Of a stretch of DNA of 64,000 nt, positions 43,230 to 51,625 are shown piece after piece; position 1 is the first letter of the stretch; each line of letters starts with the position of its first letter. Origin of the DNA: GCA-2705995 sp965661625 (GTDB lineage Bacteria > Bacteroidota > Bacteroidia > Flavobacteriales_G > Salibacteraceae); assembly GCA_965661625.1 (NCBI GenBank), contig CBFIEM010000010.1:62001-126000 (forward strand), given 5' to 3'. A program made the position numbers and the translations under genes. The notes below the pieces were generated by a model that was not told the DNA's origin, ran no database searches, and saw nothing but the letters and a program-made list of their open reading frames with translations.

Positions 43230-43703
43230 GAAGTAGCCATCGAACCAGAGGAACGCAAAGAACTAGCAGAGAAGCTACACCCTGGATTTATTCAGTATAC
43301 AACATTCAGCACCTTCGTAAAGTATGAAATTGAACGTGTCAAATATGCAAAAGTGCCATCGCAAATTGCCCTTATTAGGTTAGGTGTTTCTGCCTCTATG
43401 GAAATTGAAATGGGTAACACTTACACAAGCTTAATTGGTGAGGTATCTACTTTTATCGGAAACAAACTTGATAGTTCTAACATCCTTTCCAAGTCGGCTA
43501 ATTCCTTTTTTGTAATATTTCCCGGCCTAGACCACGATAAAGCAAAAAAGCGAATAGAATCCCTCACCAAGGAATTAAAGACACTCCTAGTTGACAACAT
43601 TTCAAACTATCAGATTGAGATTATCTCTGAAGTAATTGAAATTCGTCAAAACAGCGAACAGCAGACTCTAATGAACGATTTACGTTCCTCTGTGATTCAA
43701 TAA
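43230..43703 (+). pseudogene. Degenerate GGDEF domain separated by an in-frame stop
   Basis: Directly after TAA 43227 the same reading frame codes for EVAIEPEERKELAEKLHPGF and then a GGDEF-like fold (TFSTFVKYEIERVKYAKVPSQIALIRLGV onward to about 43650). The active-site GG(D/E)EF is replaced by SANSF, so no cyclase activity is expected, but c-di-GMP binding or a structural role as in PelD is possible. The only start codons are internal (GTG 43353), which would cut the domain. A nonsense mutation, readthrough of TAA, or a sequencing error are the options. The downstream gene begins 2 bases after the stop. Confidence 0.6.
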
Positions 43704-43705
43704 CT

Positions 43706-45013
43706 ATGGTAGAATACTGGGACTTCTTTTTTGGCTATTGGGCTAGCCAAGATGCCCTCCAAATTGTAAGGGTATTCTGGTACTTTTTCATCTTAGAAGT
43801 ACCTCGGTTTTTACTTTTCGACTTTATAATTGTTAACTCATATATCCTCAATGCGCACAACCGCAAATCAAAGCGATTAAAAGCTGCTGAAAAGTTGTGG
43901 GCCGAGATGCCCTTAGTTTCAATTATTGCACCTGGAAAAAATGAAGGCGAACACTTATACAAACTAGTAAACTCGCTTAAAGAACAGACTTACACAAATT
44001 ATGAAGTAATTGTTGTTGATGACGGATCAAATGACCAATCGGCTATTATTGGTAGAAATCTTGAGCAACGAGGACTAATCACGAAGTTTATTCGAAACGA
44101 ATTTCGAGGAGAAAAGGCTTCTGCAGCAAATTTAGCACTGCGCTATTCTAGTGGTAAGTTTGTCGTCCACCTAGATGCCGATTCATCTTTTGATCGCGAC
44201 TCAATAGAGCGCGTTTTAATTCCATTTTATATGGACGCGACCATTGGGGCTGTTGGTGGAAACATTAAAGTTCGCAATTCGAGTGCAAGTTTATGCGCAA
44301 CACTTCAAGCTATCGAATACCTAAACACGATAAGTATGGGGCGCATAGTTTCTTCGGAATTGGGTGTTTACCGAATTATTTCTGGTGCTTTCGGTGCTTT
44401 TCGCATGGATGTGCTTGATCGAATTGGAGGCTGGGACATCGGGCCTGGACTAGACGGTGATATTACCGTAAAAATAAGAAAGATGGGATTTAAGGTTCAC
44501 TTTGAGCCTAGTGCAATTGGGCTGACCAATGCGCCAATAACATTTCGAATTTTAAGTAAACAGCGCTTAAGATGGAGCAAATCAATCATTCGCTTTAGGG
44601 TACGAAAACACTCAGACGTATACCTTCCGAATTCTAATTTTGATTTATTAAACCTTCTTTCTTTCATTGAGAATGTCGGATTTAATGTGGTTTTGAATCT
44701 ACTCTGGTGGATTTACATATTCGATATTCTGCTCAACAATATTGGTTTGTTAGCAATAGTTTTACCCTTGAAAATCATCCTTTACATCATCAATGATTTA
44801 ATTCAATTTTCATTGATTATGATTATTTCTGAGCGTCGACAGCGCGAGTGGAAATACGTTTTTTACCTACCGGCCATGGTTTTTTACAACTCCTATTACA
44901 TGAGGTGGATTCGATCAGCTGCCTACATTAAGGAGCTTGTTTTTAAAAGCTCATATAAAGACCCTTGGAATCCTGCCAAGACTTCAATCAAAGCAAAAGA
45001 AAATAGACTTTAG
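43706..45013 (+). CDS. Processive family 2 glycosyltransferase (polysaccharide synthase)
   Basis: Inner membrane enzyme that polymerises and probably extrudes a polysaccharide. The 435-residue protein has N-terminal helices (about 20-50), a GT-A domain with DDGS (105-108), DADS (157-160), a catalytic region GLDGDITVKIRK (249-260), and the processive motif QRLRW (286-290, QxxRW), then three C-terminal membrane helices (about 315-345, 350-380, 390-410). This is the pattern of cellulose, hyaluronan and poly-N-acetylglucosamine synthases, but without a PilZ domain. The sugar cannot be told. It is the last gene of the operon and overlaps a convergent gene by 4 bases. Confidence 0.9.
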   Translation: MVEYWDFFFGYWASQDALQIVRVFWYFFILEVPRFLLFDFIIVNSYILNAHNRKSKRLKAAEKLWAEMPLVSIIAPGKNEGEHLYKLVNSLKEQTYTNYEVIVVDDGSNDQSAIIGRNLEQRGLITKFIRNEFRGEKASAANLALRYSSGKFVVHLDADSSFDRDSIERVLIPFYMDATIGAVGGNIKVRNSSASLCATLQAIEYLNTISMGRIVSSELGVYRIISGAFGAFRMDVLDRIGGWDIGPGLDGDITVKIRKMGFKVHFEPSAIGLTNAPITFRILSKQRLRWSKSIIRFRVRKHSDVYLPNSNFDLLNLLSFIENVGFNVVLNLLWWIYIFDILLNNIGLLAIVLPLKIILYIINDLIQFSLIMIISERRQREWKYVFYLPAMVFYNSYYMRWIRSAAYIKELVFKSSYKDPWNPAKTSIKAKENRL

Positions 45014-46089
45014 CTCTTTTTAAAAATCAGCTTAATTTGAGTGCCAATTCCTGCCTGAGCATGAATGCTAATTTCAGCATCAAAAAGGCGCAACAGGCTC
45101 TTCACATTTGGCAAGCCTAAACTCACAGCACCCATTTTTAAATTATCCTTTTCAACACCCCGCTGCACGCGTTCCATATTTGCTTCAGACATACCGATTC
45201 CTTCATCGGCAACTTTCAGCTCAACAAGATCACCTTGAATAGCACTAGATACCTTAACCAGTTTGCCAAAATTACTGTAGCGAAAAGCATTATCTATAAC
45301 CTCTTCTAATACTTGCTTGAGGTAAAATTCAGGAAAAAGAATTGCCACTGGGTCAATAGAAGTCAGCAAATCTTCAGATCTTTTCATTCTCTCGGCTACT
45401 TTTTTCGCTACCTCTTCCACAACCGGAACTGTGCTACACGATTCATGCTTCAATTCAGCTAAGCGTTCAGGATTACGCTGAAGCTGTTCCATTGAAAGGT
45501 AATTTGAAGCTTTTGTTAATATTTCCTTTAGCTCTAATCCAGACCTATGAATAAGCGTGCAAAACTCTACTAACTCCTCTTTCTCCATGTTGTAATGTTC
45601 GCGCATTATTAAGTCCGACATGGTATTAATAGACTTCAATGGCTCCGACACACGATCACCAAGGGGAATAGCAGAAGAATCACTTGTTCCTGCCGACTCA
45701 AATTTTTTCAATACTTCAGCTCGCTTGTTTAAACGCGTTACGACCCGATTCAGTAATTGATCGATAGTAAATGGTTTCATGATGTAATCATCAGCTCCAA
45801 GCTCCATCCCCCTATTCAAGTCCTCTTTCGAAGTTTTTGCAGTCAGAAACAGAAACGGGGTGTCTGAAATAGAGGTGGTATTTCGGACAGCTTCTAAAAC
45901 GCCATAGCCATCCACTTTTGGCATCATAATGTCACAAAGTATTAAATCTGGCTTGATTCGATTAATCAACTTAATGCCAAGATCACCGTCTTCTGCAGAG
46001 TGAACTTGATAACCTTCAGCATCCAATATTTCACTCAAATTATTCCTAACGTCCTCATTGTCTTCAATAACGGCAATTGTATAAGTCAT
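45010..46089 (-). CDS. Receiver-histidine kinase hybrid lacking the phospho-accepting His
   Basis: A 359-residue protein. The N-terminal receiver domain is intact (Glu9-Asp10, phospho-acceptor Asp53 in LCDIMMPK, Lys105 in MKPF). The C-terminal ATPase domain has N-box EEVIDNAFRYS, G1 box VADEGIGMS and G2 GLGLPNVK-like SLGLPNVKSLL. In between, the dimerisation helix reads LGDRVSEPLKSI, where the usual S-H-E-x-R-T-P-L has Asp145 in place of His, so conventional autophosphorylation is not expected. It may control a partner such as the divergently encoded kinase. Convergent with the glycosyltransferase operon. Confidence 0.82.
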   Translation of the reverse strand: MTYTIAVIEDNEDVRNNLSEILDAEGYQVHSAEDGDLGIKLINRIKPDLILCDIMMPKVDGYGVLEAVRNTTSISDTPFLFLTAKTSKEDLNRGMELGADDYIMKPFTIDQLLNRVVTRLNKRAEVLKKFESAGTSDSSAIPLGDRVSEPLKSINTMSDLIMREHYNMEKEELVEFCTLIHRSGLELKEILTKASNYLSMEQLQRNPERLAELKHESCSTVPVVEEVAKKVAERMKRSEDLLTSIDPVAILFPEFYLKQVLEEVIDNAFRYSNFGKLVKVSSAIQGDLVELKVADEGIGMSEANMERVQRGVEKDNLKMGAVSLGLPNVKSLLRLFDAEISIHAQAGIGTQIKLIFKKS

Positions 46090-46178
46090 GTAGCTTCCTT
46101 TTTAATACTTTCGAAGATAAATCATTACATCAAGAATCGGGCAAAGCCTTTCTTCAACACCAAAAATTATTCGCTTGT

Positions 46179-47402
46179 ATGGGGAAATCAATTCTTATTA
46201 AGGAGGATGAGCCAGTAACAGCTTTACTAATCGAGAAAATCCTGGTAAATCTAGGCTACCATGTAGCGGGTATTGCACGAGATGGAATGGAAGCCGTTTC
46301 CAAATCTGAGACACTTAAGCCAGATTTGGTACTCATGGACATTGGTCTTCCTGGCAAAATTGATGGTGTCACAGCAGCTAATCAGATAAATACAAAGCTC
46401 AATATTCCAATAATTTACGCTACTGCAACTTCCGACAACGAGACGCTTCAGCGGGTATTAAAATCTGACTTAAGTGGCTACGTGTTAAAACCAATTGATC
46501 CAACACAACTTTACACAACAGTAGAAACAGCTTTGCATCGTGCGGAGCTAGAGCGCAACTTGAAAGAGCTCAATGACAAACTGGAAGAAATCGTAGAAGA
46601 ACGAACCAAAGCCCTCAAAGAGGCAAACCGAAAACTTTTAACGGAGATAGACCGTCGCAAATTGGTAGAAAAAGGTCTGGAGGAAAGCCTTGAAAATGAA
46701 AAAGAAATCAGTGAACTTAAATCAAGACTTGTTAGGATTGTTTCTCACGAATTTAAAACACCTTTAACCTCCATTTTAAGCTCTGCTGAGCTTATAAACC
46801 ATTATACCACGAAACCAGACAAAGTTGATTTAGTAAGCAAACATGCCAGCACAATTAAACGCTCAGCTATACGCTTAACCGATATTTTAAATGATACCCT
46901 GTTTTTTGATAAAACAAATAAAAACGACTACCAGCTATCCCTATCTGAGTTTGACGTTGTAGAAACGATTCAAATGCTTATCAATGACTTGCCCTACGAA
47001 GATGCCGTGCGGAATTTGATAAAAATAGAGACGAATCAGGATCAGGTAATTCTTAAGCTAGATCGCGGACTATTCTATCAGGTTATTCAGAACTTGGTTA
47101 CGAATGCAATTAAGTACAATCAAGATCAAAATGAAATTCGCGTTGTGATCAATACTGAAAATGAAAATAGGCTTAAAATAAAAGTAATCGACAAGGGCAT
47201 TGGCATCCCTTCCGACGAACAAAAACATTTATTCGAGATTTTTCAAAGGGCATCAAATGTTGAAAATATTGAAGGATCTGGAATTGGTCTTGCCATTGTA
47301 AAACAATCGATAGAATTACTTCATGGCAACATCAATATGACTTCGGAAAAAAATAAGGGAACGTGTTTTACTGTAAATTTACCTAAGACCATTCATGCAT
47401 AA
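46179..47402 (+). CDS. Receiver-histidine kinase hybrid, complete
   Basis: A 407-residue cytoplasmic hybrid kinase. The receiver domain (1-120) has Asp54 in LVLMDIGLPG and Lys104 in VLKPID. A coiled coil follows (about 120-180), then HisKA with VSHEFKTPL (His190) and the HATPase domain with N-box VTNAIKYN, G1 VIDKGIGIP and G2 GSGIGLAIVKQ. No membrane helices are present. It is divergent from the His-less hybrid, with 89 bases between starts. The frame extends upstream to 46077 but ATG 46179 fits the receiver start. Overlaps the next gene by 8 bases. Confidence 0.92.
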   Translation: MGKSILIKEDEPVTALLIEKILVNLGYHVAGIARDGMEAVSKSETLKPDLVLMDIGLPGKIDGVTAANQINTKLNIPIIYATATSDNETLQRVLKSDLSGYVLKPIDPTQLYTTVETALHRAELERNLKELNDKLEEIVEERTKALKEANRKLLTEIDRRKLVEKGLEESLENEKEISELKSRLVRIVSHEFKTPLTSILSSAELINHYTTKPDKVDLVSKHASTIKRSAIRLTDILNDTLFFDKTNKNDYQLSLSEFDVVETIQMLINDLPYEDAVRNLIKIETNQDQVILKLDRGLFYQVIQNLVTNAIKYNQDQNEIRVVINTENENRLKIKVIDKGIGIPSDEQKHLFEIFQRASNVENIEGSGIGLAIVKQSIELLHGNINMTSEKNKGTCFTVNLPKTIHA

Positions 47403-48351
47403 TACATTTACAACATTAGCACAGCACGTTGCGCCAAACAGCACTAAACTTAGACCACACATTCACCACACTCCAGTGCTAGAGTCTGCTCGGTTAAATC
47501 AACTAGCTAATGCAGAACTTTTCTTTAAATGTGAGCAGTTTCAAGTCACTGGCTCTTTTAAGTTTAGAGGAGCGTTAACGGCAATAGAAAAATTATCCAT
47601 CACCAAAAAAAACAAAGGAGTAGCTACTCATAGCAGCGGAAATCACGGACAAGCTTTAGCAAAGGCAGCACAATTAAATAACATTGCTTGCCATGTTGTT
47701 ATGCCAAATAATTCACCAGAAGCAAAAAAAGCTGCCGTAATTGGATATGGAGCATCTGTTACCTTTTGTGAACCAACGTTAACTGCCAGGGAAGAGACCT
47801 TACAACAGCACATACACAAATCTGGAGCAACATTTATACCTCCTTACAATCATGAACATATAATTTTAGGTCAAGCCTCTTGTGCATTCGAACTTAACAA
47901 TCAAATCGAAAACTTAGACCATGTAATTGCACCTGTGGGAGGAGGAGGGCTTCTTGCTGGTACACTTATTTCCATGAGTGAGTTTAGGCCAAATTGCAAC
48001 GTGTGGGGTGCTGAGCCCATGGGTGCTGACGACGCGTATCAATCCTTTCAATCGGGGGAGCTCATCCCCCAAGAAAACCCCAAAACCATTGCTGATGGAC
48101 TGCGCACATCACTTGGCAGCATAACTTGGCCAATAATAAAGTCAAAAGCTTCAGGAATCCTTGTCGTATCTGATCAAGAAATCATTGAAGCTATGAAAGA
48201 AATTTACCAGTATTTAAAAGTTGTGGTAGAGCCAAGTTGTGCAGTAACGTTAGCTGCTGTAAAGAAATATCCCAAACACTTCACAGGAAAACGAGTTGGG
48301 CTAATATTAACTGGAGGAAATGTAGACTTAGAGAAACTACCATTTTCTTAA
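47395..48351 (+). CDS. Threonine dehydratase/serine racemase-family PLP enzyme
   Basis: A 318-residue fold-type II PLP enzyme. The Schiff-base lysine is in VTGSFKFRGA (Lys56), the phosphate-binding loop in GGGGL (PVGGGGLLAG), with SSGNHGQALA for the substrate carboxylate. Without a C-terminal ACT domain it corresponds to the short catabolic threonine dehydratase or serine racemase group. The exact substrate, Thr or Ser, is uncertain. It overlaps the kinase gene by 8 bases. Confidence 0.87.
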   Translation: MHNTFTTLAQHVAPNSTKLRPHIHHTPVLESARLNQLANAELFFKCEQFQVTGSFKFRGALTAIEKLSITKKNKGVATHSSGNHGQALAKAAQLNNIACHVVMPNNSPEAKKAAVIGYGASVTFCEPTLTAREETLQQHIHKSGATFIPPYNHEHIILGQASCAFELNNQIENLDHVIAPVGGGGLLAGTLISMSEFRPNCNVWGAEPMGADDAYQSFQSGELIPQENPKTIADGLRTSLGSITWPIIKSKASGILVVSDQEIIEAMKEIYQYLKVVVEPSCAVTLAAVKKYPKHFTGKRVGLILTGGNVDLEKLPFS

Positions 48352-48370
48352 TCCATCCATTAGTATTGAT

Positions 48371-48378
48371 TATCTTTG
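48371..48378 (+). promoter_or_regulatory. Promoter -7 element of the thrS-infC-rpmI-rplT operon
   Basis: TATCTTTG matches TAnnTTTG exactly, 16 bases upstream of the thrS ATG. No -33 box is clear. Confidence 0.4.
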
Positions 48379-48394
48379 CAAGCTCAATTTTACC

Positions 48395-50347
48395 ATGGAA
48401 CAGATTAAAATAACATTACCCGACGGCTCAGTTCGAGAAGTAGAGAAAGGCACAACTGCCTTAACGATTGCACAGTCAATTAGTGAAGGTTTGGCAAGAA
48501 ATGTATTATCTGCCGAAGTGAATGGTGAGGTATGGGATGCTACACGCCCTATACTTACAGATTCAAAGTTACGCCTGTTAACGTGGAATGATAGAGAGGG
48601 CAAGTCTACCATGTGGCACTCTTCAGCGCATGTTATGGCTGAAGCTTTGGAGGCTTTGTATCCAGGAATCAAGCTGGGCATTGGACCCCCCATTGATCAG
48701 GGTTTTTATTACGATGTAGATTTTGGGGATCATGTATTTTCAAGTGACGACTTCCCTAAGATTGAAAAGAAAATGCAGGAATTAGCAAGTCAAAAAAACA
48801 CATTTGACAGAAGTGAAGTATCTAAGGCTGATGCCCTGAATTATTTCTCTGAGAAAGGTGATGAATACAAACTAGACTTAATAAAGGATCTTGAGGATGG
48901 CACAATAACCTTCTACAAACAAGGTGAATTCACAGATTTATGCCGCGGACCTCATATTCCTCACACTGGATTCATTAAGGCCATTAAGCTGATGAGCACT
49001 GCAGGAGCATATTGGCGAGGAGATGAATCACGCAAACAACTCACCCGAATCTACGGGATCACATTTCCAAAGAAAAAAGAACTGGATCACTACTTGGTTC
49101 AGCTAGAAGAAGCCAAGAAGCGCGATCACAGGAAGTTAGGCAAGGAACTCGAGCTTTTTACATTTTCAGATAAAGTTGGCCAAGGTCTACCTCTTTGGTT
49201 ACCAAAAGGAGCAGCACTTCGCGAGCGCCTCGAGCAATTTCTCAAAACTGCTCAGAAAAAAGCTGGATACAGTCAAGTGATTAGTCCTCATATCGGCCAA
49301 AAGGAACTTTATGTGTGTTCTGGTCACTATGCGAAGTATGGGGAAGATTCCTTTCAGCCAATAACAACGCCAAATGAGGGGGAAGAATTCTTGCTTAAAC
49401 CGATGAATTGTCCTCATCACTGCGAAATATTCAATGCTCAGCCTAGGTCGTACCGCGACCTACCACTGCGGTTTGCTGAATTTGGAACCGTTTACCGCTA
49501 TGAACAAAGCGGTGAGCTCCATGGGCTAACTCGCGTTAGAGGTTTCACCCAAGATGATGCCCATATCTTTTGTACGGAGGCTCAGGTGAAGGACGAGTTC
49601 AAAAAAGTAATTGACTTAGTACTTTATATTTTCAAGACGCTCGACTTTCAGGATTTTACAGCACAGGTATCCCTAAGGGACCCTAATACTCCAGAAAAGT
49701 ATATTGGAGATCCATTGGGCTGGGATAAAGCGGAAAACGCCATTCGCGAAGCTGCCGAGGAAAAAGAACTTCCCACGGTTATTGAATACGGAGAAGCTGC
49801 ATTCTATGGCCCTAAGCTAGATTTTATGGTGAAGGATGCATTAGGAAGAAACTGGCAGCTTGGAACCATTCAAGTTGACTACAACCTCCCTGAAAGGTTC
49901 GAATTGACATATACAGGTGCTGACAATCAAAAGCACAGACCTGTAATGATACACAGAGCACCCTTTGGCTCGATGGAAAGGTTTGTTGCTGTATTAATCG
50001 AGCATTGCGCCGGTAAGTTTCCGTTATGGCTAACTTCTGAACAAGTTGCTATTTTACCAATTAGTGAGAAATACAATGAAAGCGCTCAAGCGCTTTCAGA
50101 ATTCTTAAATATTTCCGATATTCGCGCGCTCGTTGATGATCGTAACGAAAAGATTGGAAAGAAGATTCGCGATACTGAACTGCAAAAAGTTCCGTTCATG
50201 ATTATCTTTGGAGAGAAGGAAGAGTCAAGTGGTTTATTAGCAATACGCAAACAAGGAGAAGGCGATATTGGAACCATGAGTAAAGAAGATTTTATTAAGT
50301 TTATTACTAACCTAGTCGCGCAAGAGACAGGGACAATTACTAATTAA
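48395..50347 (+). CDS. thrS: Threonyl-tRNA synthetase
   Basis: Charges tRNA-Thr. The 650-residue protein has an N-terminal TGS domain (residues 1-60, ITLPDGSVREVEKGTTALTI), an editing domain with HSSAHVMAEALE (HxxxH zinc/editing site) and CRGPH, and class II catalytic motifs: KPMNCPHHCEIF (zinc Cys), RYEQSGELHGLTRVRGFTQDDAH and IHRAPFGSMERF, then an anticodon-binding domain. All conserved parts are intact. It opens the translation operon followed by infC. Confidence 0.97.
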   Translation: MEQIKITLPDGSVREVEKGTTALTIAQSISEGLARNVLSAEVNGEVWDATRPILTDSKLRLLTWNDREGKSTMWHSSAHVMAEALEALYPGIKLGIGPPIDQGFYYDVDFGDHVFSSDDFPKIEKKMQELASQKNTFDRSEVSKADALNYFSEKGDEYKLDLIKDLEDGTITFYKQGEFTDLCRGPHIPHTGFIKAIKLMSTAGAYWRGDESRKQLTRIYGITFPKKKELDHYLVQLEEAKKRDHRKLGKELELFTFSDKVGQGLPLWLPKGAALRERLEQFLKTAQKKAGYSQVISPHIGQKELYVCSGHYAKYGEDSFQPITTPNEGEEFLLKPMNCPHHCEIFNAQPRSYRDLPLRFAEFGTVYRYEQSGELHGLTRVRGFTQDDAHIFCTEAQVKDEFKKVIDLVLYIFKTLDFQDFTAQVSLRDPNTPEKYIGDPLGWDKAENAIREAAEEKELPTVIEYGEAAFYGPKLDFMVKDALGRNWQLGTIQVDYNLPERFELTYTGADNQKHRPVMIHRAPFGSMERFVAVLIEHCAGKFPLWLTSEQVAILPISEKYNESAQALSEFLNISDIRALVDDRNEKIGKKIRDTELQKVPFMIIFGEKEESSGLLAIRKQGEGDIGTMSKEDFIKFITNLVAQETGTITN

Positions 50348-50355
50348 AAGGAGGA
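50348..50355 (+). promoter_or_regulatory. Strong ribosome binding site for infC
   Basis: AAGGAGGA just after the thrS stop codon is an unusually good Shine-Dalgarno for this phylum. It is about 8 bases before the AUA at 50363, and too far from the GTG at 50468, so it decides the start of infC. Confidence 0.75.
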
Positions 50356-50362
50356 CTTAGTT

Positions 50363-50917
50363 ATAAGACCAAGAAGACGCAATAGCCCAAGACCAAGAAG
50401 AAACGAAGAGCTTCACAAAATTAATCGTCGTATAACGGCAGATGAAATTCGATTAGTTGGAGACAACGTGGAGCAAGGAGTCTATCCAACAGGTCAAGCC
50501 CTTAAAATGGCTGAAGAACAAGAGTTGGATCTCGTTCAGATTTCACCAAATGCAAACCCTCCAGTTTGTAAAATTCTTGACTACAAGAAATTCTTGTACG
50601 AGCAAAAGAAGAAACAAAAGGAGATTAAGCAGAAGACTGTAAAAGTGGTGATTAAAGAAATTCGTTTCGGACCAAATACGGATGAGCACGATTATGAGTT
50701 CAAGAAAAAGCATGCAATTAAGTTTCTACAAGAAGGAGCAAAATTAAAAGCATATGTCTTTTTCAAAGGGCGTTCTATCTTGTTTAAAGACAAAGGCCAA
50801 ATCCTCCTTCTTAAACTAGCTCAAGAGTTAGAAGAGTATGGCACAGTTGAATCTATGCCAAAAATGGAAGGTAAACGAATGATTATGTTCATTGCGCCTA
50901 AAGCACAGAAGAAATAA
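50363..50917 (+). CDS. infC: Translation initiation factor IF-3, AUA start
   Basis: Controls start-codon selection and ribosome subunit separation. The 184-residue protein starts at a non-standard codon, AUA at 50363, giving (M)RPRRRNSPRPRRNEELHKINRRI, then the conserved N-domain with LVGDNVEQGVYPTGQALKMA and DLVQISPNANPPVCKILDYKKFLYE, and the C-domain (KEIRFGPNTDEHDYEFKKKH). A start at GTG 50468 would remove 35 residues of the conserved N-domain. AUU/AUA-type starts of infC allow IF-3 to repress its own translation; E. coli uses AUU. Confidence 0.9.
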   Translation: MRPRRRNSPRPRRNEELHKINRRITADEIRLVGDNVEQGVYPTGQALKMAEEQELDLVQISPNANPPVCKILDYKKFLYEQKKKQKEIKQKTVKVVIKEIRFGPNTDEHDYEFKKKHAIKFLQEGAKLKAYVFFKGRSILFKDKGQILLLKLAQELEEYGTVESMPKMEGKRMIMFIAPKAQKK

Positions 50918-50936
50918 ATCCCAATAAATAGAAGTT

Positions 50937-51134
50937 ATGCCAAAAATGAAGACTACATCCAGCGCTAAAAAGCGATTCAAGCTTACAGCTTCTGGAAAAA
51001 TTAAGCGCAAGCATGCTTTTAAATCGCATATCTTAACTAAGAAGGCGACTAAAAGAAAGCACAACTTGACAAAATCTGGCCTTGTACACAAGTCAGATGA
51101 AAACAATGTTAAAGTTCAACTTTGCATTCGATAA
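50937..51134 (+). CDS. rpmI: Ribosomal protein L35
   Basis: Basic 65-residue protein of the large ribosomal subunit. It begins MPKMKTTSSAKKRFKLTASG and contains KRKHAFKSHILTKKATKRKH, the full L35 pattern. It lies between infC and rplT in the conserved order. Confidence 0.97.
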   Translation: MPKMKTTSSAKKRFKLTASGKIKRKHAFKSHILTKKATKRKHNLTKSGLVHKSDENNVKVQLCIR

Positions 51135-51223
51135 TCATTAAATAACTAGGTTTTCAGTTTAACCGAGTTGCAGTGCAAACAAGATTCCATCCATGGAGCG
51201 CCTGTAATTAAAAAAGCAAAATT

Positions 51224-51568
51224 ATGCCAAGATCAGTAAATGCCGTCGCAAGTCGACAAAGACGAAAAAAAATCCTCAAGAAAGCTAAAGGCTTTTGGGG
51301 TAGAAGAAAAAATGTTTGGACTGTTGCTAAAAACGCCGTTGAGCGCTCTATGCAATATGCCTATGTAGGTAGAAAACAAAAGAAACGTAACTTCCGTTCA
51401 CTTTGGATTCAACGAATCAATGCTGCAACTCGCCAGCACGGAATGTCTTATTCTGAATTTATGGGTAAGCTTTCTAAAAGTGATATCCAGTTGAATCGTA
51501 AGGTTCTTGCAGATTTAGCTTTGCATCATCCAGATGCTTTTAAAGCTATCGTTGATAAAGTGAAGTAG
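51224..51568 (+). CDS. rplT: Ribosomal protein L20
   Basis: A 114-residue rRNA-binding protein needed early in large-subunit assembly. MPRSVNAVASRQRRKKILKK, then AKGFWGRRKNVW and RSLWIQRINAATRQHGMSYSEFM are standard. The 89-base gap to rpmI is longer than usual and may hold a structure for L20 autoregulation, but I do not see a convincing one. Last gene of the operon. Confidence 0.97.
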   Translation: MPRSVNAVASRQRRKKILKKAKGFWGRRKNVWTVAKNAVERSMQYAYVGRKQKKRNFRSLWIQRINAATRQHGMSYSEFMGKLSKSDIQLNRKVLADLALHHPDAFKAIVDKVK

Positions 51569-51593
51569 ATTTAGTTGAACAAGGGATTTATTG

Positions 51594-51624
51594 AAGCCGT
51601 GCACATTGTGTACGGCTTTTTTTG
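51594..51624 (+). terminator. Terminator of the thrS-rplT operon
   Basis: AAGCCGTGCAC-ATT-GTGTACGGCTT hairpin (one mismatch) followed by TTTTTG, 25 bases after the rplT stop. Confidence 0.85.
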
Positions 51625-51625
51625 T

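Noticed and set aside
43353..43703. Separate small gene starting at GTG 43353
   Set aside because: The start lies inside the GGDEF-like fold and the frame is open back to the TAA at 43227, so it is read as the tail of the upstream protein.
50468..50917. infC starting at GTG 50468
   Set aside because: It removes 35 residues including conserved N-terminal IF-3 sequence, and the strong Shine-Dalgarno is 110 bases upstream.
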